NCBI GenBank assembly: GCA_029959285.1
Contig: JASCOE010000008.1
Location: 1-64,000 of the forward strand
Source: Flavobacteriaceae bacterium PS02337
Lineage (GTDB): Bacteria; Bacteroidota; Bacteroidia; Flavobacteriales; Flavobacteriaceae
Direction: 5' to 3'
Length of the DNA: 64,000 nt
The stretch's first letter is position 1; each line of letters begins with the position of its first letter. The notes beneath the pieces were generated by a model, which saw nothing but the letters and a program-made list of their open reading frames with translations, was not told the DNA's origin and did not search any database. Positions 1 to 8,532 of this stretch are shown here, piece after piece. The position numbers and the translations under genes were made by a program.

Positions 1-12
1 CCAACAATAATC

Positions 13-122
13 TTAAGGTGGTTATTGCGGCGGGGCTCACCTCTTCCCATCCCGAACAGAGAAGTTAAGCCCGCCTGCGCAGATGGTACTGCAGTTATGT
101 GGGAGAGTATGTCGTCGCCTTT
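13..122 (+). rRNA. rrf: 5S ribosomal RNA
   Basis: The sequence contains the conserved 5S core (CCCATCCCGAACAGAGAAG, then GGGAGAGTA near the 3' end). The ends AAGGTGGT and GTCGCCTT pair to form helix I with G-U wobbles. It is the last gene of an rRNA operon whose 16S and 23S genes would lie to the left, outside the window. A strong hairpin terminator follows at once. The ends are placed to within a few bases. Confidence 0.95.
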
Positions 123-127
123 CTTTT

Positions 128-160
128 AAAAAACCCTATCCAATCAGGATAGGGTTTTTT
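128..160 (+). terminator. Terminator of the rRNA operon
   Basis: A perfect inverted repeat (AACCCTATCC / GGATAGGGTT, loop AATCA) is flanked by A-tracts and ends in a T-run. It lies just after 5S rRNA, as expected for rho-independent termination. Confidence 0.9.
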
Positions 161-340
161 GTTTTTACTGATTTTTGAAACTTAAGAAATATAAAATGCT
201 CTGTCTTAATAATCAAGGAACTCTGAGATCTGTAAAATATTTGGCTTAATAATAAAAAAAGCAATATTCAATTTTTGTTAAATTATAGTCAATTATCTTT
301 CTTAGGTATCATTACTTTAGAATTTTAGAATTTGAATGAG

Positions 341-348
341 TATTTTTG
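341..348 (+). promoter_or_regulatory. Candidate -7 box for pafA
   Basis: TATTTTTG fits the Bacteroidota -7 consensus TAnnTTTG and lies 22 bases before the ATG chosen for pafA. No clear TTG-type -33 element is visible at the usual spacing, so the call rests on the -7 box alone. The gap between the rRNA terminator and this box holds no gene. Confidence 0.4.
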
Positions 349-369
349 TGTTTTAATTATTTATTAAAC

Positions 370-1989
370 ATGAAGAAAAGTATTTTACTGTTTGCACTTT
401 TTGTACTCACAAATTTAAGTGCACAACAACGTCCCAAATTAGTTGTAGGTATAGTTGTCGATCAAATGAAAATGGAATATTTATATCGATTTTCAGATGA
501 TTTTTCGCCAAATGGGTTTAAAAGATTAATGAATGATGGATTTACTTTCCAGAATATGCATTACAATTATATGCCAACTTATACTGCACCTGGACATGCT
601 TCAATATATACAGGTACAACTCCAGCTACTCACGGAATTGTAGGTAACGAATGGTTTAGCAGAACTCTTGGGAAAGAAATGTATTGTACAGACGATGCTA
701 GTGTAAAAACAGTTGGTGACGGTACAGTAGAAGAAGGTGCAATGTCTCCTAAAAATCTTCAAAGTACTACAATTACTGATGAAGTAAGAATGGCTACAAA
801 TTTTAATGGAAAAGTAATCGGAATGAGCTTAAAAGACCGTGGAGCTATTTTACCTGCTGGTCATTTTGCAAATTGGGCTTTTTGGTATAGTAAAACGGGT
901 TCGTTTATTTCAAGTACATTTTACGGTGAAAAATTGCCAGAATGGGTAACAGAATTTAATAACGAGAAAAATTATTTAAAATATATTAATAAAGGTTGGG
1001 ATCTATATAAGCCTGCGTCAGTATATAATGAAAGTTTACCAGATAATAATCCATACGAAGGTAAATTGTACGGAAGCGCTGCTCCAGTTTTTCCATATGA
1101 TTTAAAAACAATGTATGAGAAAAATGATGCTGGAATTATTCGTGCAACTCCTTATGGAAACGATTTATTAGCTGATTTTGCAAAAAGAGCTATCGAGAAA
1201 GAAGAACTTGGTAAAGATAATATTACTGATTTCTTAACAGTTAGTTTTTCTTCTACAGATTATGTTGGTCACTTACTCGGGCCAAGATCTATGGAACTTC
1301 AGGATACTTATTTAAGATTAGATCAAACAATTGCTGACTTTTTAGCTTATCTTGATAAAGCAGTTGGTAAGGGGAATTATTTATTATTCTTGACGGCTGA
1401 TCATGCTGGAGCAGAAAATGTAATTTATTTAAAAGATCGTAAATACAATGTAGATAATTATCCTTCAAAAGAAGTTAAAAAAAGCTTACAGGATTTTTCA
1501 ACAAAAACATTTGGTGTTGATTTGATTCAAAATTACTCTAACTTTAATGTTTTCTTCAACAAGCAAATTATTAAAGATAAAGGCTTGGAGTTAACTAAAG
1601 TAAAACAAGCTTTTAAAGAATTTTTAATTTCACAGCCACAAGTTAAAAAGGTTTATACAGAAGAAGAAATTTTAGCGAATGCAGGAAATGACTATTCTTT
1701 AAATTTTGTGGCTAAAGGTTACGACGTTACTCAAAATGGTGATTTAGTAATTGTGGATAAGCCTGGAGATATAGAATATTCAACTACGGGAACTTCGCAC
1801 GGAACAATTTATAGTTATGATACTCATGTTCCAGCTATTTTTTACGGATGGCATATTAAGAAAGGTGAATCTTATGATAAAAAAGCGATTACTGAAATTG
1901 CGCCAACTATAGCTCAAAAAATAAAAGTTACTTTTCCAAACGGAACTGAGGCTAAAGTTATGACTGAAGTTTTAGATCAAAAGAAATAA
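370..1989 (+). CDS. pafA: PafA-type phosphate-insensitive alkaline phosphatase
   Basis: This is an alkaline phosphatase superfamily enzyme of the PafA group, which releases phosphate from organic phosphomonoesters outside the cytoplasm. With the ATG at 370 it has 539 residues and a clean Sec signal peptide (about 1-18, cut after LSA). The active-site set of the characterised Elizabethkingia PafA maps across with a constant offset of seven: D31, nucleophile T72, N93, K155/R157 (the Lys-x-Arg pair that marks PafA), D297, H301, D344, H345, and a late His near 477. An upstream TTG start would add eight residues before the signal peptide and overlap the -7 box, so it is rejected. The gene is monocistronic with its own promoter and terminator. 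The family is known to work despite phosphate in the medium. Confidence 0.93.
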   Translation: MKKSILLFALFVLTNLSAQQRPKLVVGIVVDQMKMEYLYRFSDDFSPNGFKRLMNDGFTFQNMHYNYMPTYTAPGHASIYTGTTPATHGIVGNEWFSRTLGKEMYCTDDASVKTVGDGTVEEGAMSPKNLQSTTITDEVRMATNFNGKVIGMSLKDRGAILPAGHFANWAFWYSKTGSFISSTFYGEKLPEWVTEFNNEKNYLKYINKGWDLYKPASVYNESLPDNNPYEGKLYGSAAPVFPYDLKTMYEKNDAGIIRATPYGNDLLADFAKRAIEKEELGKDNITDFLTVSFSSTDYVGHLLGPRSMELQDTYLRLDQTIADFLAYLDKAVGKGNYLLFLTADHAGAENVIYLKDRKYNVDNYPSKEVKKSLQDFSTKTFGVDLIQNYSNFNVFFNKQIIKDKGLELTKVKQAFKEFLISQPQVKKVYTEEEILANAGNDYSLNFVAKGYDVTQNGDLVIVDKPGDIEYSTTGTSHGTIYSYDTHVPAIFYGWHIKKGESYDKKAITEIAPTIAQKIKVTFPNGTEAKVMTEVLDQKK

Positions 1990-2007
1990 TTCTTATAATA
2001 TATTGAT

Positions 2008-2036
2008 AAACCTGTCTTTTAAAGGCAGGTTTTTTT
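2008..2036 (+). terminator. Terminator of pafA
   Basis: A stem of AAACCTGTC pairs with GGCAGGTTT (one G-U pair) around a short loop and is followed by a T-run, 19 bases after the pafA stop. Confidence 0.8.
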
Positions 2037-2042
2037 ATGCAC

Positions 2043-2076
2043 AAAAAAGGCTTTTCAATTAAGAAAAGCCTTTATA
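2043..2076 (-). terminator. Terminator of ald
   Basis: An inverted repeat (AAAGGCTTTTC / GAAAAGCCTTT) lies just downstream of the ald stop. Read on the minus strand it ends in a T-run, so it would stop ald transcription. It sits back to back with the pafA terminator. Confidence 0.75.
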
Positions 2077-2110
2077 ATAGTGACTTAGTAAGCACTTTTA
2101 AGTAATAGCA

Positions 2111-3229
2111 CTATGCGTTTGCTAATACTATTTCTTCATTGAAAGGAAGATTCCAAGCTTCAGCAACTCCTTTGTAAAGGATTTTTCCGTTAGCAACATT
2201 TAATCCTTTTTTCAATTCTTCATTTTCAGCACATGCTTTTTCCCATCCTTTGTTAGCTAATTGTACAGCATACGGTAAAGTTGCGTTTGTTAAAGCTAAA
2301 GTAGAAGTGTAAGGAACAGCTCCTGGCATATTAGCTACACAATAGTGAACAATATCGTCAATAATAAAAGTTGGATTTTCGTGAGTTGTTGGAGTACAAG
2401 TTTCGATACATCCACCTTGATCAACAGCAACGTCAACAACAACAGTTCCTGGACGCATTAATTTAAGCATGTCACGAGTAATTAAGTGAGGCGCTTTTGC
2501 TCCTGGAATTAAAACTGCGCCAACAATTAAATCAGCATCTTTAATTGCTCTTGTAATATTATAGTGATTAGACATTTCTGTATTTACGTTTGCTGGCATA
2601 ATGTCATCTAATTGACGTAAACGTGGTAAACTTAAGTCCATAATAGTAACTTGAGCTCCTAAACCAGCAGCCATTTTTGCTGCTTGAGTTCCAACAATTC
2701 CTCCACCTAAAACTAAAACTTTTGCTGGCGGAACACCTGGAACACCACCTAAAAGAATTCCTCTTCCTTTTAATGGTTTTTCAAGATATTTTGCTCCTTG
2801 TTGAATTGCCATACGACCTGCAACTTCAGACATTGGAACTAATAATGGTAAACTACGATCTGTTTTTTCAACAGTTTCATAAGCTAAACATACAGCTCCT
2901 TTTTCTAGCATTGCATGAGTTAATTCTTCAGAAGATGCAAAGTGGAAATAAGTAAATAATAATTGATCTTTTTTAATTAAAGGATATTCAGAAGCAATTG
3001 GCTCCTTAACTTTAATAATCATTTCTGCAATAGCATAAACTTCTTCAATAGTTGGTAGGATTACAGCACCAGCTTCAGCATATTCAGCATCAGCAAAACC
3101 ACTTCCTAAACCTGCAGTAGCTTGAACATAAACTGTATGTCCGTGTTTTTTCATTTCTGAAACACCCGCAGGAGTTAACGCAACTCTGTTTTCGTTATTT
3201 TTTATTTCTTTTGGAACACCTATTATCAT
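2111..3229 (-). CDS. ald: Alanine dehydrogenase
   Basis: This enzyme interconverts L-alanine and pyruvate plus ammonium with NAD in the cytoplasm. It links alanine catabolism or synthesis to central carbon. The 372-residue length is that of the family. The catalytic and pyruvate-binding residues fall at the canonical positions R15, K75, H96 and D270, and the Rossmann glycine loop (GGGIVGTQAA) lies near 175-184. The gene is divergent from an Lrp/AsnC regulator, an arrangement often seen when Lrp-like proteins control ald in response to amino acids. That control is inferred here. It is transcribed alone and ends at its own hairpin. Confidence 0.96.
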   Translation of the reverse strand: MIIGVPKEIKNNENRVALTPAGVSEMKKHGHTVYVQATAGLGSGFADAEYAEAGAVILPTIEEVYAIAEMIIKVKEPIASEYPLIKKDQLLFTYFHFASSEELTHAMLEKGAVCLAYETVEKTDRSLPLLVPMSEVAGRMAIQQGAKYLEKPLKGRGILLGGVPGVPPAKVLVLGGGIVGTQAAKMAAGLGAQVTIMDLSLPRLRQLDDIMPANVNTEMSNHYNITRAIKDADLIVGAVLIPGAKAPHLITRDMLKLMRPGTVVVDVAVDQGGCIETCTPTTHENPTFIIDDIVHYCVANMPGAVPYTSTLALTNATLPYAVQLANKGWEKACAENEELKKGLNVANGKILYKGVAEAWNLPFNEEIVLANA

Positions 3230-3267
3230 CTTTTTATATTTTTTGTTTTTATAGAAATTTGTTATTA

Positions 3268-3275
3268 CAAATCTA
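3268..3275 (-). promoter_or_regulatory. Candidate -7 box for ald
   Basis: On the minus strand TAGATTTG matches TAnnTTTG, 39 bases ahead of the ald start codon. The 200-base space shared by ald and the regulator is AT-rich and is the natural place for Lrp binding. No -33 box is obvious. Confidence 0.4.
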
Positions 3276-3430
3276 CAGAGAGAGAATAAATTATGGTTTA
3301 ATCATTGTTAAATAAGAAAATATTATTTTATTTTTTACTTTTACAGAAAAATATTCTGTTTTGAGTTAAAATTTAATCTTCAAAAAGAAAAAAAGACTAA
3401 AAAATAATAATCTAATAAAACGTTTTCGTT

Positions 3431-3889
3431 ATGGCTTTAGATGAAATTGACAAAAAAATCTTACGTCTTCTGCAGGAAGATGCGCATTATACTTTAAAAG
3501 ACATTGCAAACAAAATAAACTTGTCTTTAACTCCTGTCCATGATCGAGTGAAACGCCTTGAAAAAGATGGTATTATAGAAAAATACGTTACGATTTTAGA
3601 CAAGAAAAAATTAGGAAACAACTTGACAGTTTATTGTCAAGTTACGCTCACAAAACAAACTTATGATACTTCTGAAGGCTTCAATCAGTCGATTTTAAAT
3701 TTGCCTGAAGTTGTAGAATGTAATTACGTTTCTGGAAATTTTGATTATATGTTGAAAATTATAATTCCCGACATGGAAAGTTACCATCACTTTCACCAAA
3801 AAAAATTATCTGTTTTGCCTGAAGTTTCTTTAATTAATACAGTCTTTGTTATTTCTGAAGTAAAAAGTACAACCGTTTTGCCCATTTAA
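3431..3889 (+). CDS. Lrp/AsnC family transcriptional regulator
   Basis: This 152-residue protein has the standard Lrp/AsnC build: an N-terminal winged helix-turn-helix (about 5-58, beginning DEIDKKILRLLQ) and a C-terminal RAM/ligand domain (about 68-145). Such proteins assemble as dimers to octamers and sense amino acids. It is transcribed away from ald across a 200-base gap, so the most likely target is ald, with autoregulation also plausible. That is inference from position. The start ATG follows an A-rich leader. A hairpin closes the gene. Confidence 0.9.
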   Translation: MALDEIDKKILRLLQEDAHYTLKDIANKINLSLTPVHDRVKRLEKDGIIEKYVTILDKKKLGNNLTVYCQVTLTKQTYDTSEGFNQSILNLPEVVECNYVSGNFDYMLKIIIPDMESYHHFHQKKLSVLPEVSLINTVFVISEVKSTTVLPI

Positions 3890-3894
3890 AAACA

Positions 3895-3926
3895 AAAAAC
3901 CATCAAGATAAATCTCGATGGTTTAA
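3895..3926. terminator. Bidirectional terminator between lrp-like gene and gap
   Basis: An inverted repeat (AAACCATC ... GATGGTTT) lies between two converging genes. A-rich and T-rich flanks on both sides would let it act in either direction. Confidence 0.65.
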
Positions 3927-3950
3927 AGAAAAAAAGTTAGTTTGGTTGAA

Positions 3951-5399
3951 TTAATAATAAGTATAACGTCTTACTTTGGCAATATATTTAGCTAAGCGAA
4001 TAACTTGATGGCTGTAACCATATTCGTTATCATACCAAATGTATAGCACGATGTTTTTTCCATCTTTTGAAACAATTGTAGCATTGCTGTCATAAATGGA
4101 TGGGGCAGATGTTCCAACAATGTCAGAAGAAACTAATTCATTATTTAATGAATATTTTATCTGTTCGACTAATTCGCCTTCCAAAGCATATTTTTTCATA
4201 GCTTTATTTATTCCGGCGATTGAAGTTGCTTTTTTTACTTCTAAATTTAAAACTGCTAAAGATCCGTTCGGAACAGGAACTCTAATAGCATTTGAAGTTA
4301 GTTTTCCTTCTAAGGACGGAATTGCTTTTGAAACTGCACTTCCAGCTCCAGTTTCTGTAATGACCATATTTAAAGCAGCAGCTCTTCCGCGACGGTATTT
4401 TTTATGCATATTATCAACCAAATTTTGGTCGTTTGTATAAGCATGAATCGTTTCTAAATGTCCTTTTGCAACTCCAAATGTTTCTTCTATAACTTTTAAA
4501 ATTGGAGTAATAGCATTTGTTGTGCAAGATGCGGCAGAAAAAATATCAAGTTCATCTGGATTAAAATCGTTCTGATTTACGCCATGTACAATATTTGGAA
4601 CTCCTTTTCCTGGAGCAGTCAACAAAACTTTGCTAACGCCAATTGACTTTAAATGCCTTTTTAAAGCTTCTTCTGTTGTAAATGCGCCAGTATTATCAAT
4701 AACTAACGCATCATTAATTTCAAACTGTGTATAATCTATTTCTTCTGGTGAATTTGCTGTAATAACATGAACTGTTGTTCCGTTGATAATTAAAGCATTA
4801 TTTTTAGAATCGGCAATTACAGAACCATGAAAATCTCCGTGAATCGAATCATAACGTAATAAAGAAGCTCGTTTTTCTAAAGTAATAGCGTCATTTTTAT
4901 CACGAGTTACAATGGCTCTCAAACGCAATTGACTTCCTTTTCCAGTTTTAGACATTAACTCTCGAGCTAATAGTCTTCCGATTCTTCCAAAACCATATAA
5001 AACAACATCTTTTGGTTGAATTTCTTTAGAAGATTTTGACTTTTTTAATTTTTCAATTACAAAATATCTCGCATCTGGATATTTTTCATCTTCTAAATTA
5101 TATTCATAAGTTAGTTTTCCTAGATCTATTTTTGCAGGCGGAAGATCTAATGATAAAACAACTTTTGCAATTTCTACAGAATCAAAAACTGTGATTGGTT
5201 TTCCAACGAATTCTCCTGCATATTGATGGAGATTGATTATGTCGCTGACATTTTTATCTAATAACTGATTTTTAAATAAAACCATTTCGATGGATTTGTC
5301 ATACCATAAATCGCTTATGATTTTGATTAATTCGACACCAGCTCTTCTTCGGTCGACTTGTAAGGATACCTCTTTTTGGTACAATGATTTGTTACTCAT
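3951..5399 (-). CDS. gap: Glyceraldehyde-3-phosphate dehydrogenase, long form
   Basis: This is an NAD-dependent glycolytic dehydrogenase. The conserved fold begins with a Rossmann motif (GFGRIGRLLA, about 136-145). The catalytic cysteine is C292 in SAASCTTNAITP. At 482 residues it is about 140 longer than classical GapA. The extra length is an N-terminal extension before the Rossmann motif, with no signal or membrane segment. Long GAPDHs of this kind are known in Bacteroidota, usually beside a separate short enzyme. Whether this one runs glycolysis or gluconeogenesis cannot be told from sequence. It is monocistronic and convergent with the lrp-like gene. Confidence 0.95.
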   Translation of the reverse strand: MSNKSLYQKEVSLQVDRRRAGVELIKIISDLWYDKSIEMVLFKNQLLDKNVSDIINLHQYAGEFVGKPITVFDSVEIAKVVLSLDLPPAKIDLGKLTYEYNLEDEKYPDARYFVIEKLKKSKSSKEIQPKDVVLYGFGRIGRLLARELMSKTGKGSQLRLRAIVTRDKNDAITLEKRASLLRYDSIHGDFHGSVIADSKNNALIINGTTVHVITANSPEEIDYTQFEINDALVIDNTGAFTTEEALKRHLKSIGVSKVLLTAPGKGVPNIVHGVNQNDFNPDELDIFSAASCTTNAITPILKVIEETFGVAKGHLETIHAYTNDQNLVDNMHKKYRRGRAAALNMVITETGAGSAVSKAIPSLEGKLTSNAIRVPVPNGSLAVLNLEVKKATSIAGINKAMKKYALEGELVEQIKYSLNNELVSSDIVGTSAPSIYDSNATIVSKDGKNIVLYIWYDNEYGYSHQVIRLAKYIAKVRRYTYY

Positions 5400-5449
5400 A
5401 ATAGATTAAATTGAAATAATAAAACGCTCACTTATTTTATAATTTGGCG

Positions 5450-5457
5450 CAAAAGTA
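5450..5457 (-). promoter_or_regulatory. Candidate -7 box for gap
   Basis: On the minus strand TACTTTTG fits TAnnTTTG, about 50 bases before the gap start. The -33 region is not convincing. Confidence 0.4.
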
Positions 5458-5507
5458 TCTATTTCAATCGATTTCGTAAACTATTTTAGCATTTATTTTT
5501 AAAAATG

Positions 5508-5546
5508 AAAAAGCCAACTTAAATTTCTTAAGATGGCTTTTTTTTT
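5508..5546 (-). terminator. Terminator of htrA
   Basis: An imperfect stem (AAAAGCCAACTTAA / TTAAGATGGCTTTT) has a T-rich tail on the minus strand. It lies downstream of the htrA stop, just past a CAGT-word palindrome. Confidence 0.6.
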
Positions 5547-5610
5547 AGTTTTCAGTCGCAGTCGCAGTATACAGTTTTAAAAACTGAATACTGCGACTGT
5601 AAACTGCGAC
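5547..5610. repeat. CAGT-word palindrome, copy 1
   Basis: Words such as CAGTCGCAGT in the left arm reappear inverted (ACTGCGACTG) in the right arm around AGTTTTAAAAACT. It touches the htrA stop codon. Five more copies or half-copies of the same family lie in the window (10771, 26021, 35919, 36811, 37111). Confidence 0.8.
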
Positions 5611-7011
5611 TTAAATTATAATTCTAAAAATCTCTCCGTTTCTGTTGATCATTTCGATTCGAACGCTTTGTCCTTCGTCTTTTTTGCTTAAAAGTTTAGA
5701 AACAGTTTCAACATTTGTTGCTTTTACATTATCAATACTTAAAATGATATTTCCTTGTAATTCATTTTGATATTGCATCAAATTCTCATTTGTGATGTTT
5801 TTGATTTTTACACCATAATCAATTCTGAATTTCTTTTTGTCTGCAGCATCAATATTTTCTAATTCGATTCCTTTAAATTCTGCACTGTAAAATTCATTTT
5901 TGCTTAAAGTTACAGGAACAGTTTTAGTTTTTCCGTCTTTAATATAAGTCACTTTTACAACATCATTTGGACGTTTTGTATTGATATAACCTGATAAATC
6001 TGCATAAGTCGAAATATTTTGATCATCCAATTTTACAATAATATCACCTTTAGCCAAACCAGCTTTTTCTGCACCAGAATTTTTAGAAACTCGATTAATA
6101 TAAAAACCTTGAGTTTCAGTTATTCCTAATTCTTTAGAAGCTGTACTATTCAATTCTCCACCTTCAACACCAAGAATACCTCTTTGAACATTTCCGTATT
6201 CCATAATATCTTCGATAATTTTTCGAGCAATATTTGATGGAACTGCAAAAGAATATCCAACATAAGAACCTGTCATAGAAGAAATCATGGTATTTATTCC
6301 AATTAATTCTCCTCGTGCATTTACTAACGCTCCGCCGCTATTTCCTGGATTTACTGCAGCATCGGTTTGAATGAAAGACTGAATTCCGCTTTGGTCTAAA
6401 TTTCTGGCTTTCGCCGAAACAATTCCAGCAGTTACGGTAGAAGTCAAGTTGTATGGATTTCCAACTGCCAATACCCATTCACCAACTTTTACAGCGTCAG
6501 AATTTGCAAAAGCAGTGTAAGGAAGTTTTTCGTCAGCATTAATCTTCAAAAGAGCAATATCCATTTTAGAATCTGTACCAATTAACTTCGCTTTGTATGA
6601 TTTTTTATTGTTTAAAGTAATTTCAATTTCTGTTGCATCTTTGATTACGTGATTGTTAGTCACAATATATCCGTCTTCAGAAATAATTACTCCAGAACCA
6701 GTTCCTACTTGTTCTTGTTGTTGTTGCCCGCCATATCCGTAGAAAAATTCTAGCATTGGATTGCTTACAGTTCTTCGAGAAACGTTTTTGACGTGAACAA
6801 CAGTATGAATTGTTTTGTCTGCGGCTTCAGTAAAATCTACTGTTTCTGCTCCCAAAGCAACAGTTTTTCCATATGAGTTAGGGGCAAGAGTTACAACAGA
6901 ATTTCCTTTTCCAAAAAAAGAATTGTTGCTTTCAAATAATAACTTGTAAGCACCAAGAGTAATAGCACCACTTAAAAGTGAAACTAAAAATAAGGATGAA
7001 AATCTTTTCAT
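5611..7011 (-). CDS. degP: HtrA/DegP-family periplasmic serine protease
   Basis: This is a protein-quality-control protease of the Do/HtrA family. Residues 1-26 form an N-terminal signal or anchor helix. The trypsin-like domain spans about 65-270 with the triad H121 (in NNHVIKD), D151 and S225 (in GNSGGA). Two PDZ domains follow, at about 275-365 and 375-466, the second more diverged. The length of 466 matches DegP/DegQ. Family members degrade or refold damaged envelope proteins as cage-forming oligomers. It is a single gene with its own terminator, and its upstream region lies opposite dapF. Choosing DegP over DegQ or DegS by name is arbitrary; the two-PDZ form rules out DegS. Confidence 0.94.
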   Translation of the reverse strand: MKRFSSLFLVSLLSGAITLGAYKLLFESNNSFFGKGNSVVTLAPNSYGKTVALGAETVDFTEAADKTIHTVVHVKNVSRRTVSNPMLEFFYGYGGQQQQEQVGTGSGVIISEDGYIVTNNHVIKDATEIEITLNNKKSYKAKLIGTDSKMDIALLKINADEKLPYTAFANSDAVKVGEWVLAVGNPYNLTSTVTAGIVSAKARNLDQSGIQSFIQTDAAVNPGNSGGALVNARGELIGINTMISSMTGSYVGYSFAVPSNIARKIIEDIMEYGNVQRGILGVEGGELNSTASKELGITETQGFYINRVSKNSGAEKAGLAKGDIIVKLDDQNISTYADLSGYINTKRPNDVVKVTYIKDGKTKTVPVTLSKNEFYSAEFKGIELENIDAADKKKFRIDYGVKIKNITNENLMQYQNELQGNIILSIDNVKATNVETVSKLLSKKDEGQSVRIEMINRNGEIFRIII

Positions 7012-7141
7012 ATTAGAATTTGTAATTAAGTTATTAGAATTTATGTCATGTTATTTAACGTAAATTTACTTCAAAAAATTATTCATAAAAATGGTTTAAC
7101 GCTCTTTAACAATGATTAACATTTCATTAATTAATAGTTCG

Positions 7142-7149
7142 TACTTTTG
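7142..7149 (+). promoter_or_regulatory. Candidate -7 box for the dapF operon
   Basis: TACTTTTG, a perfect TAnnTTTG, ends 19 bases before the dapF ATG, giving a very short leader. No further good -7 box is seen before the next two genes, which suggests one transcript. Confidence 0.5.
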
Positions 7150-7168
7150 TACTTCTAATGACTAAAAA

Positions 7169-7951
7169 ATGCAAATAGAATTTTATAAATATCAAGGAAC
7201 CGGAAATGATTTTGTAATGATTGATAATCGTACAAATTTCTTTCCAAAAGAAGACGTAAAACTTATTGAACGCTTGTGCGACAGACGTTTCGGAATTGGA
7301 GCAGACGGATTAATCCTTTTAGAAAACGATTCTGAAACCGATTTTAGAATGGTATATTACAACTCAGACGGAAACCAAAGTTCAATGTGCGGAAACGGCG
7401 GCCGTTGTCTGGTTGCTTTTGCCAATCAATTAGGTGTTATCGATGACAAAACTACTTTTATAGCAACCGATGGTTTGCATCACGCATCAGTAAACAATGA
7501 TTCAATTGTTTCTTTGCAAATGATTGATGTTAACGAAATACAAAAAAAAGATTCTTATACTTTCTTAAATACAGGTTCTCCACATCATGTTCAAATCGTT
7601 GAAGATTTGGAACATTATAATGTGAAAGAAAATGGCGCTGCAATTCGTTACGGAGAATTATATGGAGAAAAAGGAAGCAACATTAATTTCGTAAAAAAAG
7701 TAGATAATGATACTTTTTCTTTAAGAACTTACGAAAGAGGTGTTGAAGATGAAACTCTTGCTTGCGGAACTGGGGCTACTGCCGTTGCAATTGCTATGAA
7801 TGCGATTGGAGAAACAGATAAAACTTCGATAAATTTAAATGTTGAAGGCGGAAAACTTGTCGTTTCTTTTGATAAACAAAATGATGGTTATACTAATGTT
7901 TTCTTGACAGGACCAGCCAAATTCGTATATAAAGGAACAATCGAGATTTAA
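7169..7951 (+). CDS. dapF: Diaminopimelate epimerase
   Basis: This enzyme converts LL-diaminopimelate to the meso form for peptidoglycan and lysine, without cofactor. Both active-site cysteines are present: C74 in the SMCGNGGRC loop and C199 in ACGTGA. The N-terminal FYKYQGTGNDF motif is also typical. The length of 260 residues is normal. It heads a three-gene run with a GNAT acetyltransferase (36-base gap) and mltG (11-base gap), so a precursor enzyme and a glycan-chain terminator for the cell wall are probably transcribed together. Confidence 0.97.
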   Translation: MQIEFYKYQGTGNDFVMIDNRTNFFPKEDVKLIERLCDRRFGIGADGLILLENDSETDFRMVYYNSDGNQSSMCGNGGRCLVAFANQLGVIDDKTTFIATDGLHHASVNNDSIVSLQMIDVNEIQKKDSYTFLNTGSPHHVQIVEDLEHYNVKENGAAIRYGELYGEKGSNINFVKKVDNDTFSLRTYERGVEDETLACGTGATAVAIAMNAIGETDKTSINLNVEGGKLVVSFDKQNDGYTNVFLTGPAKFVYKGTIEI

Positions 7952-7985
7952 ATCTAAAATCTATAATCAAAAATCTAAATTTGTA
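7950..7985. repeat. AATCTAAAATCT-word tract, copy 1
   Basis: The gap between dapF and the GNAT gene consists of repeated AATCTAAAATCT-like words. The same words fill the gaps before hisS (27484) and between the two ABC genes (32472). Confidence 0.6.
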
Positions 7986-7987
7986 AA

Positions 7988-8521
7988 ATGATTACATTAA
8001 AAGGCGATTCTATTTATTTGCGTGCGCTTGAACCTCAAGATTTAGAGTTCATTTATTCAATAGAAAATGATGAGAATATTTGGCAAGTCAGCAATACACA
8101 GACTCCTTACAGCCGTTTTTTGATCAAACAATATTTAGAAAATGCCCATCAAGATATTTATGAAGCAAAACAACTTCGTTTGGCAATTTGTCAAGATCAA
8201 GATTTTCCTGCGATCGGGTTGATTGATTTATTCGATTTTGATCCGAGAAATAATAGGGCAGGAATTGGAATAGTTATTCAAAAAGCAGAAAATCAAGGAA
8301 AAAACATTGGTTCTGAGGCTTTAGAACTTTTAATTAAATATTCTTTTTACAATTTAAATCTCCATCAATTGTATGCAAATATTGGTGTACAAAATGTAGC
8401 CAGTGTCGCACTTTTTACTAAATTTGGTTTTAAGAAAATCGGAATAAAAAAAGACTGGATTTTGTATCATAACCACTATCAAGATGAAGCAATTTATCAG
8501 TTAATTAATAAACAAATTTAA
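7988..8521 (+). CDS. GNAT family N-acetyltransferase (RimJ/RimL-like)
   Basis: This 177-residue acetyltransferase has the GNAT fold. The acetyl-CoA loop reads about as QGKNIGSEAL near 100-110, followed by the usual late signature around NVASVALFTKFGF. It resembles the RimJ/RimL/SpeG branch that acetylates protein N-termini, polyamines or small molecules. The substrate cannot be read from sequence. Its place between dapF and mltG is common in flavobacteria and hints at an envelope-linked role, which is inference. Confidence 0.85.
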   Translation: MITLKGDSIYLRALEPQDLEFIYSIENDENIWQVSNTQTPYSRFLIKQYLENAHQDIYEAKQLRLAICQDQDFPAIGLIDLFDFDPRNNRAGIGIVIQKAENQGKNIGSEALELLIKYSFYNLNLHQLYANIGVQNVASVALFTKFGFKKIGIKKDWILYHNHYQDEAIYQLINKQI

Positions 8522-8532
8522 ATTTTTAAGCT

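Noticed and set aside
346-369. TTG start for pafA adding eight residues
   Set aside because: It overlaps the -7 box and puts extra residues before the signal peptide; ATG at 370 is better.
2677-2955. 92-residue open frame on the plus strand
   Set aside because: It lies wholly inside ald on the opposite strand, has leucine-rich low-complexity content and no family features.
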